The notes: generated by a model from the sequence alone, not told the origin. Numbered from the stretch's first letter, positions 18,798-30,525 are shown. The stretch: 64,000 nucleotides of DNA from Bacillus sp. MM2020_4 (GCF_011250555.1 NZ_JAANMZ010000025.1:1-64000); one strand, 5' to 3'. Numbers and translations are program-made.

Positions 18798-19718
18798 TTA
18801 TTCTTTTGTCACTAGTTTAAGTGGAGCCGGAATCACTTTATCAACCTTTTTCCCTTGGACAACATCCCGGCCGGCATCTACTGCTAGCTTACCGATGAGC
18901 CCTGGCTGTTGGGCTACAGTTGCTTCTAGTTTACCTGCTTTAATGGCATTGAGCGCATCATCGTTGCCATCGAAACCAATCACCATGATATCTTTGCCCG
19001 AGCTGTTAATCGCTTCAATGGCCCCTAATGCCATTTCATCATTATGGGCAAAAACGGCTTTAATATCAGGATTTGCTTGAATCAGATTTTCCATAACGGT
19101 TAAGCCTTTTGTCCGGTCAAAATCGGCTGATTGCTTCGCGGTAACCGTTAATTTCGTATCGGCAACATTATGAAATCCTTTTCCTCTCTCCCGTGTGGCA
19201 GAAGCACCCGGAACACCTTCTAATTCCGCGACAAGCACCTTTTCACCTAGCTTATCCACCATATAGTCAGCGGCCATTTCGCCGCCTTTAATATTATCTG
19301 AAGCTACCAGGGCTTCCACTTTCCCTTTATCCGCTGAGCGGTCAAGCGTGATGACGGGAATATTGATATTATTAGCTGATTGCACAGCCGTTGAGATGGC
19401 GGCGGAGTCCGTTGGATTAATCAGTAAAAGATCGACACCCTGTTGAATCAAATCCTCTACATCATTAATTTGCTTGGCTGAGTCATTTTGAGCATCTACT
19501 ACTTTTACTTCCATTCCCAATGATTTTGCCTCTTTGATCACACCATCCTTCAAGGAAACGAAAAATGGATTGTTTAAAGTTGAAACGGATAAGCCTATTT
19601 TAATATCTTTTAAGTTTTCCTTTTTAGCGGGCTTGGCCCACTCTGGCGGCTGCATAGAACAAGCTCCTAAAAGCAAGAGTGTGAATGACATAAATAGTGC
19701 GAGTAATTTTTTCATCAA
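18798..19718 (-). CDS. rbsB: Ribose ABC transporter substrate-binding lipoprotein
   Basis: 306 residues. Signal peptide with lipobox LLLGACS (Cys about residue 20), so anchored outside the membrane. Periplasmic-binding-protein type I fold with the sugar-binding segments VSTLNNPFFVSLKDG, LDRSADKG and AHNDEMALGA. It delivers ribose to RbsC/RbsA. Last gene of the operon, 11 bp after rbsC, and followed by a strong terminator. Confidence 0.95.
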   Translation of the reverse strand: MMKKLLALFMSFTLLLLGACSMQPPEWAKPAKKENLKDIKIGLSVSTLNNPFFVSLKDGVIKEAKSLGMEVKVVDAQNDSAKQINDVEDLIQQGVDLLLINPTDSAAISTAVQSANNINIPVITLDRSADKGKVEALVASDNIKGGEMAADYMVDKLGEKVLVAELEGVPGASATRERGKGFHNVADTKLTVTAKQSADFDRTKGLTVMENLIQANPDIKAVFAHNDEMALGAIEAINSSGKDIMVIGFDGNDDALNAIKAGKLEATVAQQPGLIGKLAVDAGRDVVQGKKVDKVIPAPLKLVTKE

Positions 19719-19729
19719 TAAGCCCCTCC

Positions 19730-20701
19730 TTATGCTGATTTTTTCCGATCAAGTAAGACAGCGATAATAATGACAATCCCTTTGACGACCATTTGATAGA
19801 AGGAAGATACACCAAGTAGGTTTAAACCATTATTTAATGTCCCAATAATTAACGCACCAATCAGTGTTCCAAAGATTCTCCCTTTTCCTCCAGAAAGACT
19901 TGTCCCACCGAGTACAACCGCAGCGATGGCATCAAGTTCATAGGACGTACCCGCTGTCGGCTGAGCTGAATTCAATCGTGATGTTAAGATAGCCCCCGCT
20001 AAAGCAGCAAGCAATCCGGAAAGTCCATAAATCATCACCTTGACCTTATCTACTTTAATCCCGGAAATCAAGGATGCTTTTTCATTCCCGCCAATTGCAT
20101 ACGTTTTCCGGCCAAACGGTGTTTTATGAAGAATGATAAATAGGATAGCAAATGTAATGATCATGGTAATCGCCGGAACAGGAATGCCAAGGAAATAGCC
20201 GCGGCCAAACAATTGGAATAACTGATTGTCGCCTAGTCCTGTAATTGGATTCCCTTTTGTATAAACAAGCGTCAAACCTCTAAAGGCGGTCATCGTCGCT
20301 AATGTCGCAATAAATGGAGCCATTTTTCCTTTTGTAATTAATAACCCATTGACCATCCCCATAACCGCACCAAGGATACATCCGACTAGAATCGCAAGAA
20401 TCGGGTCAACACCTGAGACAATCATCCCTGCTGTTAACGCACTAGACAGTGCCAGAATCGCACCAACGGATAGGTCAATACCGCCCGTTAAAATAACAAA
20501 GGTCATCCCAAATGCAATCAAGGCATTAATAGCTACCTGCCTCAACAGGTTTAAGATATTTAATGGTTCTAGAAAACTAGGGTTTAAAACGGAAACAATG
20601 ATAATTAACACAATTAACCCAAGTAATGGACCCAGTTTTTGCGTCATTGTATTGATAAAATTGGCTTTACCGACTGGAGCACTTTCATTGATTGCTTTCA
20701 T
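19730..20701 (-). CDS. rbsC: Ribose ABC transporter permease
   Basis: 323 residues, about 8-10 helices, with the family segments GGIDLSVGAILALSSALTAG (near residue 70) and AIAAVVLGGTSLSGGKGRIFGTLIGA (near residue 255, ATPase-contact EAA-like loop). It forms the membrane channel of RbsABC. The start codon lies 1 bp after the rbsA stop, so translation is probably coupled. Confidence 0.95.
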   Translation of the reverse strand: MKAINESAPVGKANFINTMTQKLGPLLGLIVLIIIVSVLNPSFLEPLNILNLLRQVAINALIAFGMTFVILTGGIDLSVGAILALSSALTAGMIVSGVDPILAILVGCILGAVMGMVNGLLITKGKMAPFIATLATMTAFRGLTLVYTKGNPITGLGDNQLFQLFGRGYFLGIPVPAITMIITFAILFIILHKTPFGRKTYAIGGNEKASLISGIKVDKVKVMIYGLSGLLAALAGAILTSRLNSAQPTAGTSYELDAIAAVVLGGTSLSGGKGRIFGTLIGALIIGTLNNGLNLLGVSSFYQMVVKGIVIIIAVLLDRKKSA

Positions 20702-20702
20702 C

Positions 20703-22193
20703 TCACAGACCTCCTGTTGCGAATGTCATAATTTTTTCCTGGGTCGCTTCTTCTTTCGTAAGCTCGCCCGTAATTTTTCCTTCATGGATAACAAGGATGC
20801 GGTCACTCATACCAAGGACTTCCGGTAATTCCGATGAGACCATGATGATAGCTACTCCACGGTCTGTCAATTCATTCATTAATTGATAAATCTCCCGCTT
20901 TGCCCCGACATCGACGCCCCTGGTTGGTTCGTCTAGAATGAGCACCTTGGGACTGATTCCTAACCATTTCGCGATGACAACCTTTTGCTGATTTCCACCA
21001 GATAGATCTCCTACTCTTGTCTCTGCCGATTCCGTTTTAACGGTTAAACGCTTGACCAGCATCTCGACAAAGTCACGCTCACTTTTTTCATTAATAATCC
21101 CTTTTGGCGCAAAGCTAAAAAGCGTCGGTAAGGAGATATTTTCTTTTATCGAAAAATCTAAAATTAAGCCTTCATCCTTGCGATCCTCTGTGATAAAGCC
21201 AATTCCTAGTTTGACAGCCTGGTCAGGTGATTTAATCGTAACAGGCTTGCCATCCAGCCAAATTTCACCGCTATCCATCGCATCAAGACCGAAAATAGCC
21301 CGCATGATTTCCGTGCGTCCAGCACCCATTAGCCCTGATACGCCGACAATTTCTCCTGAACGAACGGAAAAATCAATATGATTGAATACTCCCCTCTTCG
21401 TTACCCCTTTAACCTCAAGCATTTTCTCGCCAAGTTTGGATTCGCGTTTTGGAAAGCGGTCCGTCAGTTCCCTTCCGACCATTTTTTTTACAACCTCATC
21501 AAAGTTTGTTTCTGGAATTGCCTTCGTATCTACAGTTTTTCCATCACGCATGACGGTGATTCGATCGCAAATCGCAAATATCTCCTCCATACGGTGTGAG
21601 ATATAGACAATCGCGACTCCCTCTTTCTTTAGTGATGAAATGACCCCAAACAGCTTTTCGATTTCCCTTTCCGTCAAGGCCGCTGTCGGCTCATCCATAA
21701 TAATCACTTTAGCTTCTGTCATTAACGCTTTGGCAATTTCAATCATCTGCTGCTCACCAACGGAGCATGCCCCCGCCTCTTTGTCCAATGGAATCGTGAC
21801 AGCCAAGCGGTCAAACTGTTTTTTCGCCAGCGCTTTCATTTCTTTCATTTTTAATAAGCCGAAAGAAGTCTTCAATTCTTTTCCAATAAACAGGTTTTCT
21901 AGCACCGTCATATCACGCCAAATATTTAATTCCTGATGAATAAAGGTAATCCCCTTTTGCTCCGCTTCCTTTGGATTTTGGAAATAGGTTTCTTTGCCAT
22001 CAATCGTAATCGTTCCTTTATCACGTGCATGTAGCCCTGTCAGAACATTCATCATGGTTGATTTTCCGGCTCCATTTTCACCCATAAGGGCATGGACCTC
22101 GCCCGCCCGTAAATCAAAATCAACGCCTGTTAATACCTGATTGGTTCCAAATGCTTTATAGATGTCCTGCATTACAATTTGCATGTTCATCAC
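20703..22193 (-). CDS. rbsA: Ribose ABC transporter ATP-binding protein (two-domain)
   Basis: 496 residues with two ABC domains in tandem. Domain 1: Walker [10 protein letters not shown], signature CSVGEQQ, Walker [11 protein letters not shown]. Domain 2: degenerate Walker [10 protein letters not shown], signature LSGGNQQK, Walker [12 protein letters not shown]. This asymmetric pair is normal for RbsA/MglA. MQIVMQD at residue 3 could be an alternative start; GAGGTGATGAA lies just before the first ATGs. Confidence 0.95.
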   Translation of the reverse strand: MMNMQIVMQDIYKAFGTNQVLTGVDFDLRAGEVHALMGENGAGKSTMMNVLTGLHARDKGTITIDGKETYFQNPKEAEQKGITFIHQELNIWRDMTVLENLFIGKELKTSFGLLKMKEMKALAKKQFDRLAVTIPLDKEAGACSVGEQQMIEIAKALMTEAKVIIMDEPTAALTEREIEKLFGVISSLKKEGVAIVYISHRMEEIFAICDRITVMRDGKTVDTKAIPETNFDEVVKKMVGRELTDRFPKRESKLGEKMLEVKGVTKRGVFNHIDFSVRSGEIVGVSGLMGAGRTEIMRAIFGLDAMDSGEIWLDGKPVTIKSPDQAVKLGIGFITEDRKDEGLILDFSIKENISLPTLFSFAPKGIINEKSERDFVEMLVKRLTVKTESAETRVGDLSGGNQQKVVIAKWLGISPKVLILDEPTRGVDVGAKREIYQLMNELTDRGVAIIMVSSELPEVLGMSDRILVIHEGKITGELTKEEATQEKIMTFATGGL

Positions 22194-22202
22194 CTCAATT
22201 TA

Positions 22203-22598
22203 TTAGAAAAATACGCCTGATTGTAAAATGATATTGGCATATGGTGTAATCTCACCTGTTCGGATTACAGCCTTAGCGTTTTTCGTCAGCTGTTTAAAGT
22301 CTTCATGAGAAACCTGCTCGGAAATAGCCCCAGCAAATTTCTCTTTCAGGTATTTTGCTGTCTTAGGATTTCCTGCCTCTATTTCAGAAGCGACGATGAT
22401 TTTTTCAATCACCATATCTTCTGCTACGGCATCCACCACTTCTGTAAAGGCTGGTGTCCCTGCTTTAATCGCTAAATCAATTTTAGCAACGCCTTCAGGA
22501 ATCGGTAGTCCTGCATCTGCGATAACAATATAATCAGTATGGCCAAGATCGCTCAAAACCTTGGATATATGGCTATTCAACATTCCTTGTCGTTTCAA
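22203..22598 (-). CDS. rbsD: D-ribose pyranase
   Basis: 131 residues, the usual RbsD length. Converts beta-pyranose to beta-furanose ribose for RbsK. Hallmarks are [15 protein letters not shown] near residue 20 and [19 protein letters not shown] at the C-terminus. It starts 2 bp after the rbsK stop and precedes rbsA by 9 bp. Confidence 0.95.
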   Translation of the reverse strand: MKRQGMLNSHISKVLSDLGHTDYIVIADAGLPIPEGVAKIDLAIKAGTPAFTEVVDAVAEDMVIEKIIVASEIEAGNPKTAKYLKEKFAGAISEQVSHEDFKQLTKNAKAVIRTGEITPYANIILQSGVFF

Positions 22599-22599
22599 T

Positions 22600-24496
<1,897 letters not shown>

Positions 24497-24498
24497 TC

Positions 24499-24527
24499 AG
24501 ATTAACACAATTAATTCCACTATGCAA
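24499..24527 (-). promoter_or_regulatory. Promoter of rbsRKDACB
   Basis: Reading leftward, TTGCAT (24522-24527), 17-bp spacer, TAATCT (24499-24504), with a TG one base before the -10. Confidence 0.7.
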
Positions 24528-24539
24528 GTGGGTAGTACC

Positions 24540-24870
24540 TTTCCACTAAAAAACGTGCCCAACCAATCAAATTAATTGTGCATGGACTTATGAATGCTCA
24601 ATGCGTATTTGGTGCCAATAGTGACTTAATCATCCTTTTTGATAACTTGATGAAGACCATTTTGCTAGTAGTTTTAAGAGTTTTGGTCTTCATCGGCTTC
24701 ATGATGGACGAATCCCGCGGTTTTCAATAGGGATTTGTCCTTCATCGGCTTTGTCTGTATGAAATATAAAGTACGTCACATTTCCATTACGACATATTTT
24801 CAACTGCTCATTTCATATATCCACACTTACGAAATTTGCTGGATATTTATTAGGAACCCCCGCAAATAAT
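24540..24870. repeat. Gene-free region with two imperfect hairpins and a short direct repeat
   Basis: GATGAAGACCA (24649-24659) pairs with TGGTCTTCATC (24684-24694). GGACGAATCCC (24706-24716) pairs with GGGATTTGTCC (24730-24740). CTTCATCGGCTT occurs at 24689-24700 and 24741-24752. No ORF with a ribosome binding site was found. It could be a small mobile repeat or a structured RNA; no known riboswitch is recognised. Confidence 0.45.
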
Positions 24871-24900
24871 CAAAGAGCCTACCTTTAATGGAGGGCTCTT
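24871..24900 (-). terminator. Terminator after terC-family gene
   Basis: AAGAGCC...GGGCTCTT hairpin with imperfect lower stem, followed leftward by GATTATTTG; located 16 bp after the stop. Confidence 0.6.
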
Positions 24901-24915
24901 CATTCAACCTAATGA

Positions 24916-25677
24916 TCAGTGCGAAAGCTTCTTTTGCGATTTTGATCGAATTCCGTGGATTACAAATGTTAACAAAAACGCTAAAACCATAACGATAATA
25001 AAAATTTCATTTGGAATGTGAATATCTATGAGTGTTAATCCCATCTTAATCGCAATAAATGTAATCAAAACATAGGCAGTTGTTTCAAGTTCCGGGACTC
25101 TATTCATGAGACTAATGAAAAATGTCGCAACTCCACGCATTAACAGAATACCAATCATACCACCAAGCAGGATGACCCAAACCTCTTCGGAAACGGCGAG
25201 TGCAGTAAGAATACTATCCACAGAAAAGGCTAAATCCATTAACTCGACACTAATGACTGTCGCCCAGAATACTCCAAACGTTTTCGTTAACCAGCCTTTT
25301 GGTTGATGTGTTTCTTCCTCTTCTTCACCATCTTTAGTTTTAAACTTTTCGATAAAAAACTTAATGGAAAGCCAGAGGAGATAAATCGCACCAATTACCT
25401 TAATAAACCACAGTTTGATAAGAAATGTTCCAAGGCCAATAAAAATAAAACGGAATAAGTAAGCTCCCCATAATCCATAAACTAACGCCTTTTTCTGCTG
25501 TTGTTTAGGTAATGGCTTAACAAACGCCGACAATACCAATGCATTATCCGCGGATAAAATACACTCCAGTACTGCTAGGGATAAGATCATGCCCCACGCT
25601 TTGGGTGAGGAAAGGACATCTGCCCACATATGCCAATCTAACATGGAGGCAAAAGTTGATAAAACTTCATTTTGCAT
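24916..25677 (-). CDS. TerC family integral membrane protein
   Basis: 253 residues with seven to eight helices, similar in length and sequence to Bacillus YceF/YkoY. Signature segments are LECILSADNALVLSAFVK near residue 27 and ELMDLAFSVDSILTALAVS near residue 140, whose acidic residues are thought to bind metal ions (manganese or calcium export into exoenzyme loading). ATG 25677 has AAAGGAG 9 nt upstream; the longer frame is less likely. No yybP-ykoY manganese riboswitch was seen upstream. Monocistronic. Confidence 0.88.
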   Translation of the reverse strand: MQNEVLSTFASMLDWHMWADVLSSPKAWGMILSLAVLECILSADNALVLSAFVKPLPKQQQKKALVYGLWGAYLFRFIFIGLGTFLIKLWFIKVIGAIYLLWLSIKFFIEKFKTKDGEEEEETHQPKGWLTKTFGVFWATVISVELMDLAFSVDSILTALAVSEEVWVILLGGMIGILLMRGVATFFISLMNRVPELETTAYVLITFIAIKMGLTLIDIHIPNEIFIIVMVLAFLLTFVIHGIRSKSQKKLSH

Positions 25678-25767
25678 ATTCACTACTCCTTTAATGATAA
25701 AACAATCAACCATTAGTTTACCCATACTATATTAATCACTATAGTACTTTTCACGAAAATATCAAAG

Positions 25768-25819
25768 AAAAAGCGACAAATAATCCATCTTAAATGTCGG
25801 AGAAAGGGTGTCGCTTTTT
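25768..25819. terminator. Hairpin between terC-family gene and efflux operon
   Basis: AAAAAGCGACA...TGTCGCTTTTT with a 30-nt loop containing a smaller GACA/TGTC helix. It could be an attenuator in the leader of either divergent gene. No gene ends here, so an ordinary terminator role is odd. Confidence 0.4.
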
Positions 25820-25918
25820 GTTTACTCTTGTAAATAATAGAAAATATTTGAAATTGTTTCTTTTTCGTTTATAGTAGAATTTGAGAGAGATTAATAATAG
25901 AGTTAACGGGGGTATAGT

Positions 25919-27136
25919 GTGAAGAAAAAGGTTTGGGTTTGGATTATATCGATTGTTGTTTTACTAATGATTGCAGGTACAGCTACATACTTCTTTACCA
26001 GAGGCGAGGCAAAGCCTACCGGAGCAGAAGCAGACAGTATGGGAGTAACAGTTCAAAAGGCTAGTGAGCAGGAATTGACGGAAACCATTCTTGTTACTGG
26101 CAAAATTGTCCCTGAAAGTGAGCAAAAGGTCTTCCTAGAGCCTGAAAAAGGAGAGATTAGTGAATATAAGGTGGCGGAAAATCAGTCTGTTAAAGCTGGT
26201 GACCCTCTACTAATTTATGATTTTTCAAAAATAGATAATGAGCTAAAAAAAGCCGCTCGTGAAAAGGAATTACTGCAAAGTAAAGGAAAGACTGAACAAA
26301 GTCAAATTGCCGATTTAACGAAACGAATCACTGAAGCAAAAAAGAATCCAACCACAATCAGCACTGAAACAGGTGAAGAAAGTGCACCACAAGTAGACGT
26401 AAACCAACTGGCAGCCGAAAAGGTGCAGCTAGAGATGGGTTACGAAGGGACAAAATCAGAAATAGCCGCAGCAGATGATCGTATCAAAGAACTAAATGCC
26501 CAGAAAAAAGAAATGACAATTGTCAGCAAAATGGATGGGATTATTGTTAAGGTAAACCAAAATATAGCAAAGACCGAGGCTGGAGCAGCCGAACCTGTCA
26601 TACATATTATCTCGAGTCAGCCTTATAAAGTCATTGGCACGATGAGTGAATTTGACGCGGTTAAGATTCAGGCAGGGCAGCCAGTCATCATCCATCCAAA
26701 GGTGTATAAAGACCGAGAATGGAAAGGGGCCATTGAATCAGTTTCGCAATTTCCAAATGCCGAAGGCGGTGGTGGTGAAGACTTCGGCGGCGGGGCACCC
26801 GGCGGCAATGTGACGATGTATCCATTTAAGGTTGCGATCACAGATGATACATCAGAATTGCGCCAAGGCTTCCATGTTTCTCTAGAAATTAAAGTCGGCG
26901 GCGCAGACAAAAAACTCGGCATCCCTCATCCAGCACTTGTAGACGAAGGCGGGAGTAAAATTGTTTATATTTTAGCAGATGGGAAGCTTGAAAGACGGGA
27001 AGTGAAAACGGGGGCAATGAACGATGAATTCATCGAAATTACCGATGGAGTGAAGTTGGGTGAACTTGTCGTCATTACACCTAATCCAGAAATGCATGAT
27101 GGAATGGAAGTGACCTCCTTTGATGAAGCTAAGTGA
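25919..27136 (+). CDS. yknX: HlyD/MacA-type efflux adaptor (YknX-like)
   Basis: 405 residues. One N-terminal membrane anchor (about 7-27), lipoyl/barrel-sandwich halves around residues 65-100 and 190-225, a coiled-coil hairpin between them (about 100-190), then beta-barrel domain with a glycine-rich loop (GGGGEDFGGGAPGG near residue 285). GTG start. It couples an extracellular adaptor to the ABC pair that follows, as in Bacillus YknXYZ, which protects against the SdpC toxin. Overlaps the ATPase gene by 14 bp. No yknW-like gene seen. Confidence 0.85.
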   Translation: MKKKVWVWIISIVVLLMIAGTATYFFTRGEAKPTGAEADSMGVTVQKASEQELTETILVTGKIVPESEQKVFLEPEKGEISEYKVAENQSVKAGDPLLIYDFSKIDNELKKAAREKELLQSKGKTEQSQIADLTKRITEAKKNPTTISTETGEESAPQVDVNQLAAEKVQLEMGYEGTKSEIAAADDRIKELNAQKKEMTIVSKMDGIIVKVNQNIAKTEAGAAEPVIHIISSQPYKVIGTMSEFDAVKIQAGQPVIIHPKVYKDREWKGAIESVSQFPNAEGGGGEDFGGGAPGGNVTMYPFKVAITDDTSELRQGFHVSLEIKVGGADKKLGIPHPALVDEGGSKIVYILADGKLERREVKTGAMNDEFIEITDGVKLGELVVITPNPEMHDGMEVTSFDEAK

Positions 27137-27800
27137 AATAACAAAAGTATACGGAAAAGGCTCACTTGAGGTTCCTGTCCTCCATGGCATTGATTTAACG
27201 ATTGAGGATGGAGAGTTTGTTGCTATTATGGGGCCATCGGGTTCCGGTAAATCTACCTTAATGAATATTATTGGCTTTTTAGATTATCCCACTTCAGGTA
27301 CATTTGAACTAAATGGTGAAAAAGTCGATTCCGCAAAAGAAAGTGCTTTGGCACGCTTACGAAATGAACATATTGGCTTTGTTTTTCAACAATTCTTCAT
27401 GTTTCCTAGGGATAACGCCATCAAAAACGTGGCATCACCGCTCATTTATGCCGGTGTATCAAAACGAGAGCGAACAGAAAGAGCCAAACAAATGCTAGTA
27501 AAGGTCGGATTAGAAGACCGAATGAAGCATTTACCGAATCAATTATCGGGAGGACAGAAGCAGCGGGTCGCCATTGCCAGAGCGCTCGTCAATAATCCAA
27601 CGATTATTCTTGCGGATGAGCCGACCGGGGCACTTGATTCAAAAACCAGTGAACAAATCATGAGGTTGTTTATGCAGCTGAACGAAGAAGGAAAGACCGT
27701 TATTCTCGTTACCCACGAGGAGGAAATTGCCTCCTATGCCAATAGGGTAATTACTTTAAAAGATGGCATGATCACCGATGACCGGAGGGTGGCACCATGA
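27123..27800 (+). CDS. yknY: ABC transporter ATP-binding protein (MacB/LolD type, YknY-like)
   Basis: 225 residues. Walker A GPSGSGKST near residue 40, Q-loop FVFQQFFMFPR, signature LSGGQKQRVAIARAL, Walker B ILADEPTGALD, H-loop VTHE. The sequence DEPTGALDSKTSEQIM is typical of mechanotransmission-type exporters. ATG 27123 rather than the TTG one codon earlier. It overlaps the adaptor gene at the front and the permease gene (4 bp) at the end, so the three form one operon. Confidence 0.92.
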   Translation: MKLSEITKVYGKGSLEVPVLHGIDLTIEDGEFVAIMGPSGSGKSTLMNIIGFLDYPTSGTFELNGEKVDSAKESALARLRNEHIGFVFQQFFMFPRDNAIKNVASPLIYAGVSKRERTERAKQMLVKVGLEDRMKHLPNQLSGGQKQRVAIARALVNNPTIILADEPTGALDSKTSEQIMRLFMQLNEEGKTVILVTHEEEIASYANRVITLKDGMITDDRRVAP

Positions 27801-29002
27801 ACATTTGGGAGAGTTTCAAAATCGCCCTTTCCTCCATCTGGAATCATAAGGTAAGATCCATCTTAACAATGCTCGGTATTATTATCGGCGTCGCTGCCGT
27901 GATCCTAATTGTTGCGATTGGACAAGGCACACGGAAACAAATGACAAACGAATTGTTTGGCACCGATAAGAATGCCATTGAACTTTATTATGAATATACC
28001 CCGCCAGAAGGAGAACCTGAACAATTTTGGGAAGAACCGGAATTGACGACGGAAGATGTTCAAACACTAGCAAAGGTTCCCGGGGTAAAAGCCGTGATTG
28101 CTACAAATCAAGGGTGGGGCGCCATGGTCCGTAATGACGAGCGTGCAGATATGCAAATTACCGGTGTCGGTGCGGAGTTCTTCACTGCGAAAAATATTAA
28201 GGTTGTCGAAGGAAGGGCATTGTACGCTGCTGATAATGACGGCTTGAACCGGGTCGTCCTTATTGATACCGGAGTCCGGAAAAAATTTTTCAAGGAATCG
28301 GAAAATCCAATTGGCGAAATAATTGACTTAAACGATAATCCCTACAAGGTTGTAGGTGTCTATGAATCCCCCATTCCGGAACAATACCGAAATCCTGATG
28401 GCGGAGAAATGTTGATGCCGCGTACGGTTATCTCGATGATGTTCGGCAACCGGGAGATTGAACAATTATCCGTGATTGCCAGTGATGCTGAAAAGGTTTC
28501 TGAAACTGGCAAACTAGCTGCTGCAACACTGACAGAAAAAAAAGGATTAGAAAATGGAAACTATGCAACAAACGACTTTGAAGACTATGAAAAAGAATTA
28601 AACACGGTGATTTCCTTACTGACATTACTAATTGGCAGTATCGCAGGAATTTCGCTCTTAGTCGGCGGGATCGGTGTCATGAATATTATGCTCGTTTCTG
28701 TGACAGAAAGAACACGAGAAATTGGACTCCGAAAAGCCATCGGTGCTACCAGAAGGAAAATTCTCTTGCAATTTCTAATCGAAGCAATCACCCTAACCTC
28801 ACTAGGGGGGCTGATCGGGATAGGACTAGCCGCAATTGGAACGATTTTGGTCTCCCAGTTGTCTCCAATAGTAGCCACAGTCAGTCCGTTGATTGTCTTA
28901 ATAGGGGTCAGTTTTTCCGCCTTAATCGGGATTATTTTCGGGCTTCTCCCAGCTAACAAAGCATCGAAGCTTAGCCCCATTGATGCGTTAAGATACGAAT
29001 AA
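27797..29002 (+). CDS. yknZ: MacB-type ABC permease, FtsX fold (YknZ-like)
   Basis: 401 residues. Helix 1 at about 18-40 (SILTMLGIIIGVAAVILIVAIG), a large extracytoplasmic MacB domain (about 45-270), then three helices at the C-terminus with the conserved TERTREIGLRKAIGATRRKILLQFL coupling segment. GGAGGG precedes the ATG. It forms the membrane part of the efflux complex with the two upstream genes. Substrate unknown; peptide toxin or antibiotic export is inferred from YknXYZ. Confidence 0.92.
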   Translation: MNIWESFKIALSSIWNHKVRSILTMLGIIIGVAAVILIVAIGQGTRKQMTNELFGTDKNAIELYYEYTPPEGEPEQFWEEPELTTEDVQTLAKVPGVKAVIATNQGWGAMVRNDERADMQITGVGAEFFTAKNIKVVEGRALYAADNDGLNRVVLIDTGVRKKFFKESENPIGEIIDLNDNPYKVVGVYESPIPEQYRNPDGGEMLMPRTVISMMFGNREIEQLSVIASDAEKVSETGKLAAATLTEKKGLENGNYATNDFEDYEKELNTVISLLTLLIGSIAGISLLVGGIGVMNIMLVSVTERTREIGLRKAIGATRRKILLQFLIEAITLTSLGGLIGIGLAAIGTILVSQLSPIVATVSPLIVLIGVSFSALIGIIFGLLPANKASKLSPIDALRYE

Positions 29003-29006
29003 ACAT

Positions 29007-29057
29007 AAAAAGGGTCAGTCCCACACCGCTTATGCGACCAGGGATTGACCCTTTTTT
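29007..29057 (+). terminator. Terminator of the efflux operon
   Basis: AAAAAGGGTCA-GTCCC ... GGGATTGACCCTTTTTT hairpin right after the permease stop. Confidence 0.85.
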
Positions 29058-29139
29058 AGCTTTTACAAAGACAGGTAACCTGCTAAACAAAATTCACTTC
29101 ACAATTAGTCAGAATTTTTATAAGAGTGCATAAAATATC

Positions 29140-29168
29140 TTGACAGTTTGATATGGCTCCGTTATTAT
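29140..29168 (+). promoter_or_regulatory. Strong sigma-A promoter
   Basis: TTGACA (29140-29145), 17-bp spacer, TATTAT (29163-29168), upstream of the acyl-CoA-dehydrogenase-like gene and ABC importer. Confidence 0.8.
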
Positions 29169-29170
29169 TT

Positions 29171-29193
29171 ATTCCTATAAAACATATCGGAAT
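29171..29193 (+). promoter_or_regulatory. Inverted repeat ATTCC-N13-GGAAT at the transcription start
   Basis: Directly downstream of the -10 box, where a repressor would block initiation. The ATTCC...GGAAT halves recall the CymR cysteine-metabolism box of Bacillus, which would suit a sulfur amino acid importer, but spacing is not a clear match. Confidence 0.4.
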
Positions 29194-29237
29194 AAGCGAA
29201 TTAAATGAATGACCAAGATCATAGGAGGGCACACAAC

Positions 29238-30404
29238 ATGCTTAACCTTTTTATCAAAACAGAAGTACAAAAAACATGGCTGCAAAAATTGCATGAAAAA
29301 GAGGCAAGTTTTAAAAACAAATCAGCAGAAATTGATGAATTTGCCATTTTCCCTAAGGAAAATATTGCAGAGTTAGTGGAAATGGGCTATTCAAGTCTCA
29401 CCCTTCCTGCCGAATACGGCGGTGAGGGCTTAAAAGTCTATGATATGGTCCTCCTGCAAGAAACACTAGCAAGCTTCGATGGAACAACTGGTCTCGCAAT
29501 AGGTTGGAATCTCGGGGTAGTCGGTGAACTATTTGAAACAAAGCTTTGGGATCAGGAAAAATTGAATTCTTTCGCAAAGGAAATTCTTAATGGCACCTTA
29601 GTAAACCGAGCTGTAAGTGAAGCCCAAACAGGGAGCCCGACAAGAGGCGGTCGCCCCGGAACTACCGCGATCAGAAAAGATGGTTCATGGGTGCTTTCAG
29701 GGCGGAAAACATTTACCACCATGTCACCTGTATTAACCTATTTTCTAACATCAGCATGGATTGAAGAAAAACAGCAGGTAGGATTTTTTCTTCTACATAA
29801 AGATTTAGACGGATTAACGATTGATGAAACATGGGATGTTATCGCCATGAGAGGATCAGGAAGCCACGACCTCGTTCTCGATCATGTAGTTGTTGATGAT
29901 TCTAAGCTTGTCGAACTACCGTCCACACCTAGCGGCGGAAAAATAAATGGCTGGATCTTGCACATTCCTGCCTGCTATCTTGGTATCGCCCAAGCAGCAC
30001 GCGACTATGCTGTCCATTTTGCCAATCATCATGCCCCTAATAGTCTCAACGGGCCGATTAGCCAATTACCAAATGTGCAGCAACACTTAGGGGAGATTGA
30101 CTTAGAATTAATACGGGCCAGACATTTACTCTACAGTGTAGCGGAAGCTTATGATGATCCGTCACGACGAGAGTATATCGAAAACGAACTTGGCGTGGTC
30201 AAACATACCGTGACAAACTCGGCCATTACCATTGTTGATAAAGCAATGCGAGTTGTCGGTGCAAAAAGCCTTCAGCGGAGTAATCCACTACAACGTTACT
30301 ACCGCGACGTAAGGGCAGGTCTTCATAATCCACCAATGGATGATATGACAATTAAAAAATTAGCCCTCTCAGCTATTGAACAAGAGAAAGTGAGACTAGT
30401 TTAG
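29238..30404 (+). CDS. Acyl-CoA dehydrogenase-fold flavoprotein
   Basis: 388 residues with the N-terminal helical, central beta and C-terminal helical domains of the acyl-CoA dehydrogenase superfamily (TLPAEYGGEGL near residue 60; GRKTFTTMSPV near 160; RYYRDVRAG near 365). The usual catalytic glutamate region is not obvious, so it may be a flavin monooxygenase-type member such as SfnB/DszC relatives. ATG 29238 follows AGGAGGG by 8 nt. It leads an amino-acid ABC importer gene set (30526-33738), separated by a hairpin, suggesting that it acts on the imported compound, possibly a sulfur compound. Confidence 0.75.
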   Translation: MLNLFIKTEVQKTWLQKLHEKEASFKNKSAEIDEFAIFPKENIAELVEMGYSSLTLPAEYGGEGLKVYDMVLLQETLASFDGTTGLAIGWNLGVVGELFETKLWDQEKLNSFAKEILNGTLVNRAVSEAQTGSPTRGGRPGTTAIRKDGSWVLSGRKTFTTMSPVLTYFLTSAWIEEKQQVGFFLLHKDLDGLTIDETWDVIAMRGSGSHDLVLDHVVVDDSKLVELPSTPSGGKINGWILHIPACYLGIAQAARDYAVHFANHHAPNSLNGPISQLPNVQQHLGEIDLELIRARHLLYSVAEAYDDPSRREYIENELGVVKHTVTNSAITIVDKAMRVVGAKSLQRSNPLQRYYRDVRAGLHNPPMDDMTIKKLALSAIEQEKVRLV

Positions 30405-30412
30405 AAGGTATT

Positions 30413-30457
30413 GAGCAGGAACCCTTCCCCCCTCCTGCTCCCTTCAACATTTTTTTA
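30413..30457 (+). terminator. Hairpin after the flavoprotein gene
   Basis: GAGCAGGA...TCCTGCTC followed by CCTTCAACATTTTTTT. The U-run is 9 nt from the stem, so termination may be partial and allow read-through into the ABC genes. Confidence 0.55.
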
Positions 30458-30525
30458 TCTCTAAACCCAAGTAATATGATGTGAAAACTTTATATTAATA
30501 TATTTTTAAAAGGGAGATTGATTAT

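Noticed and set aside
25678..25918. yybP-ykoY manganese riboswitch upstream of the TerC-family gene
   Set aside because: Looked for because ykoY carries one; the conserved GGGGAGUAG-type core is not present.
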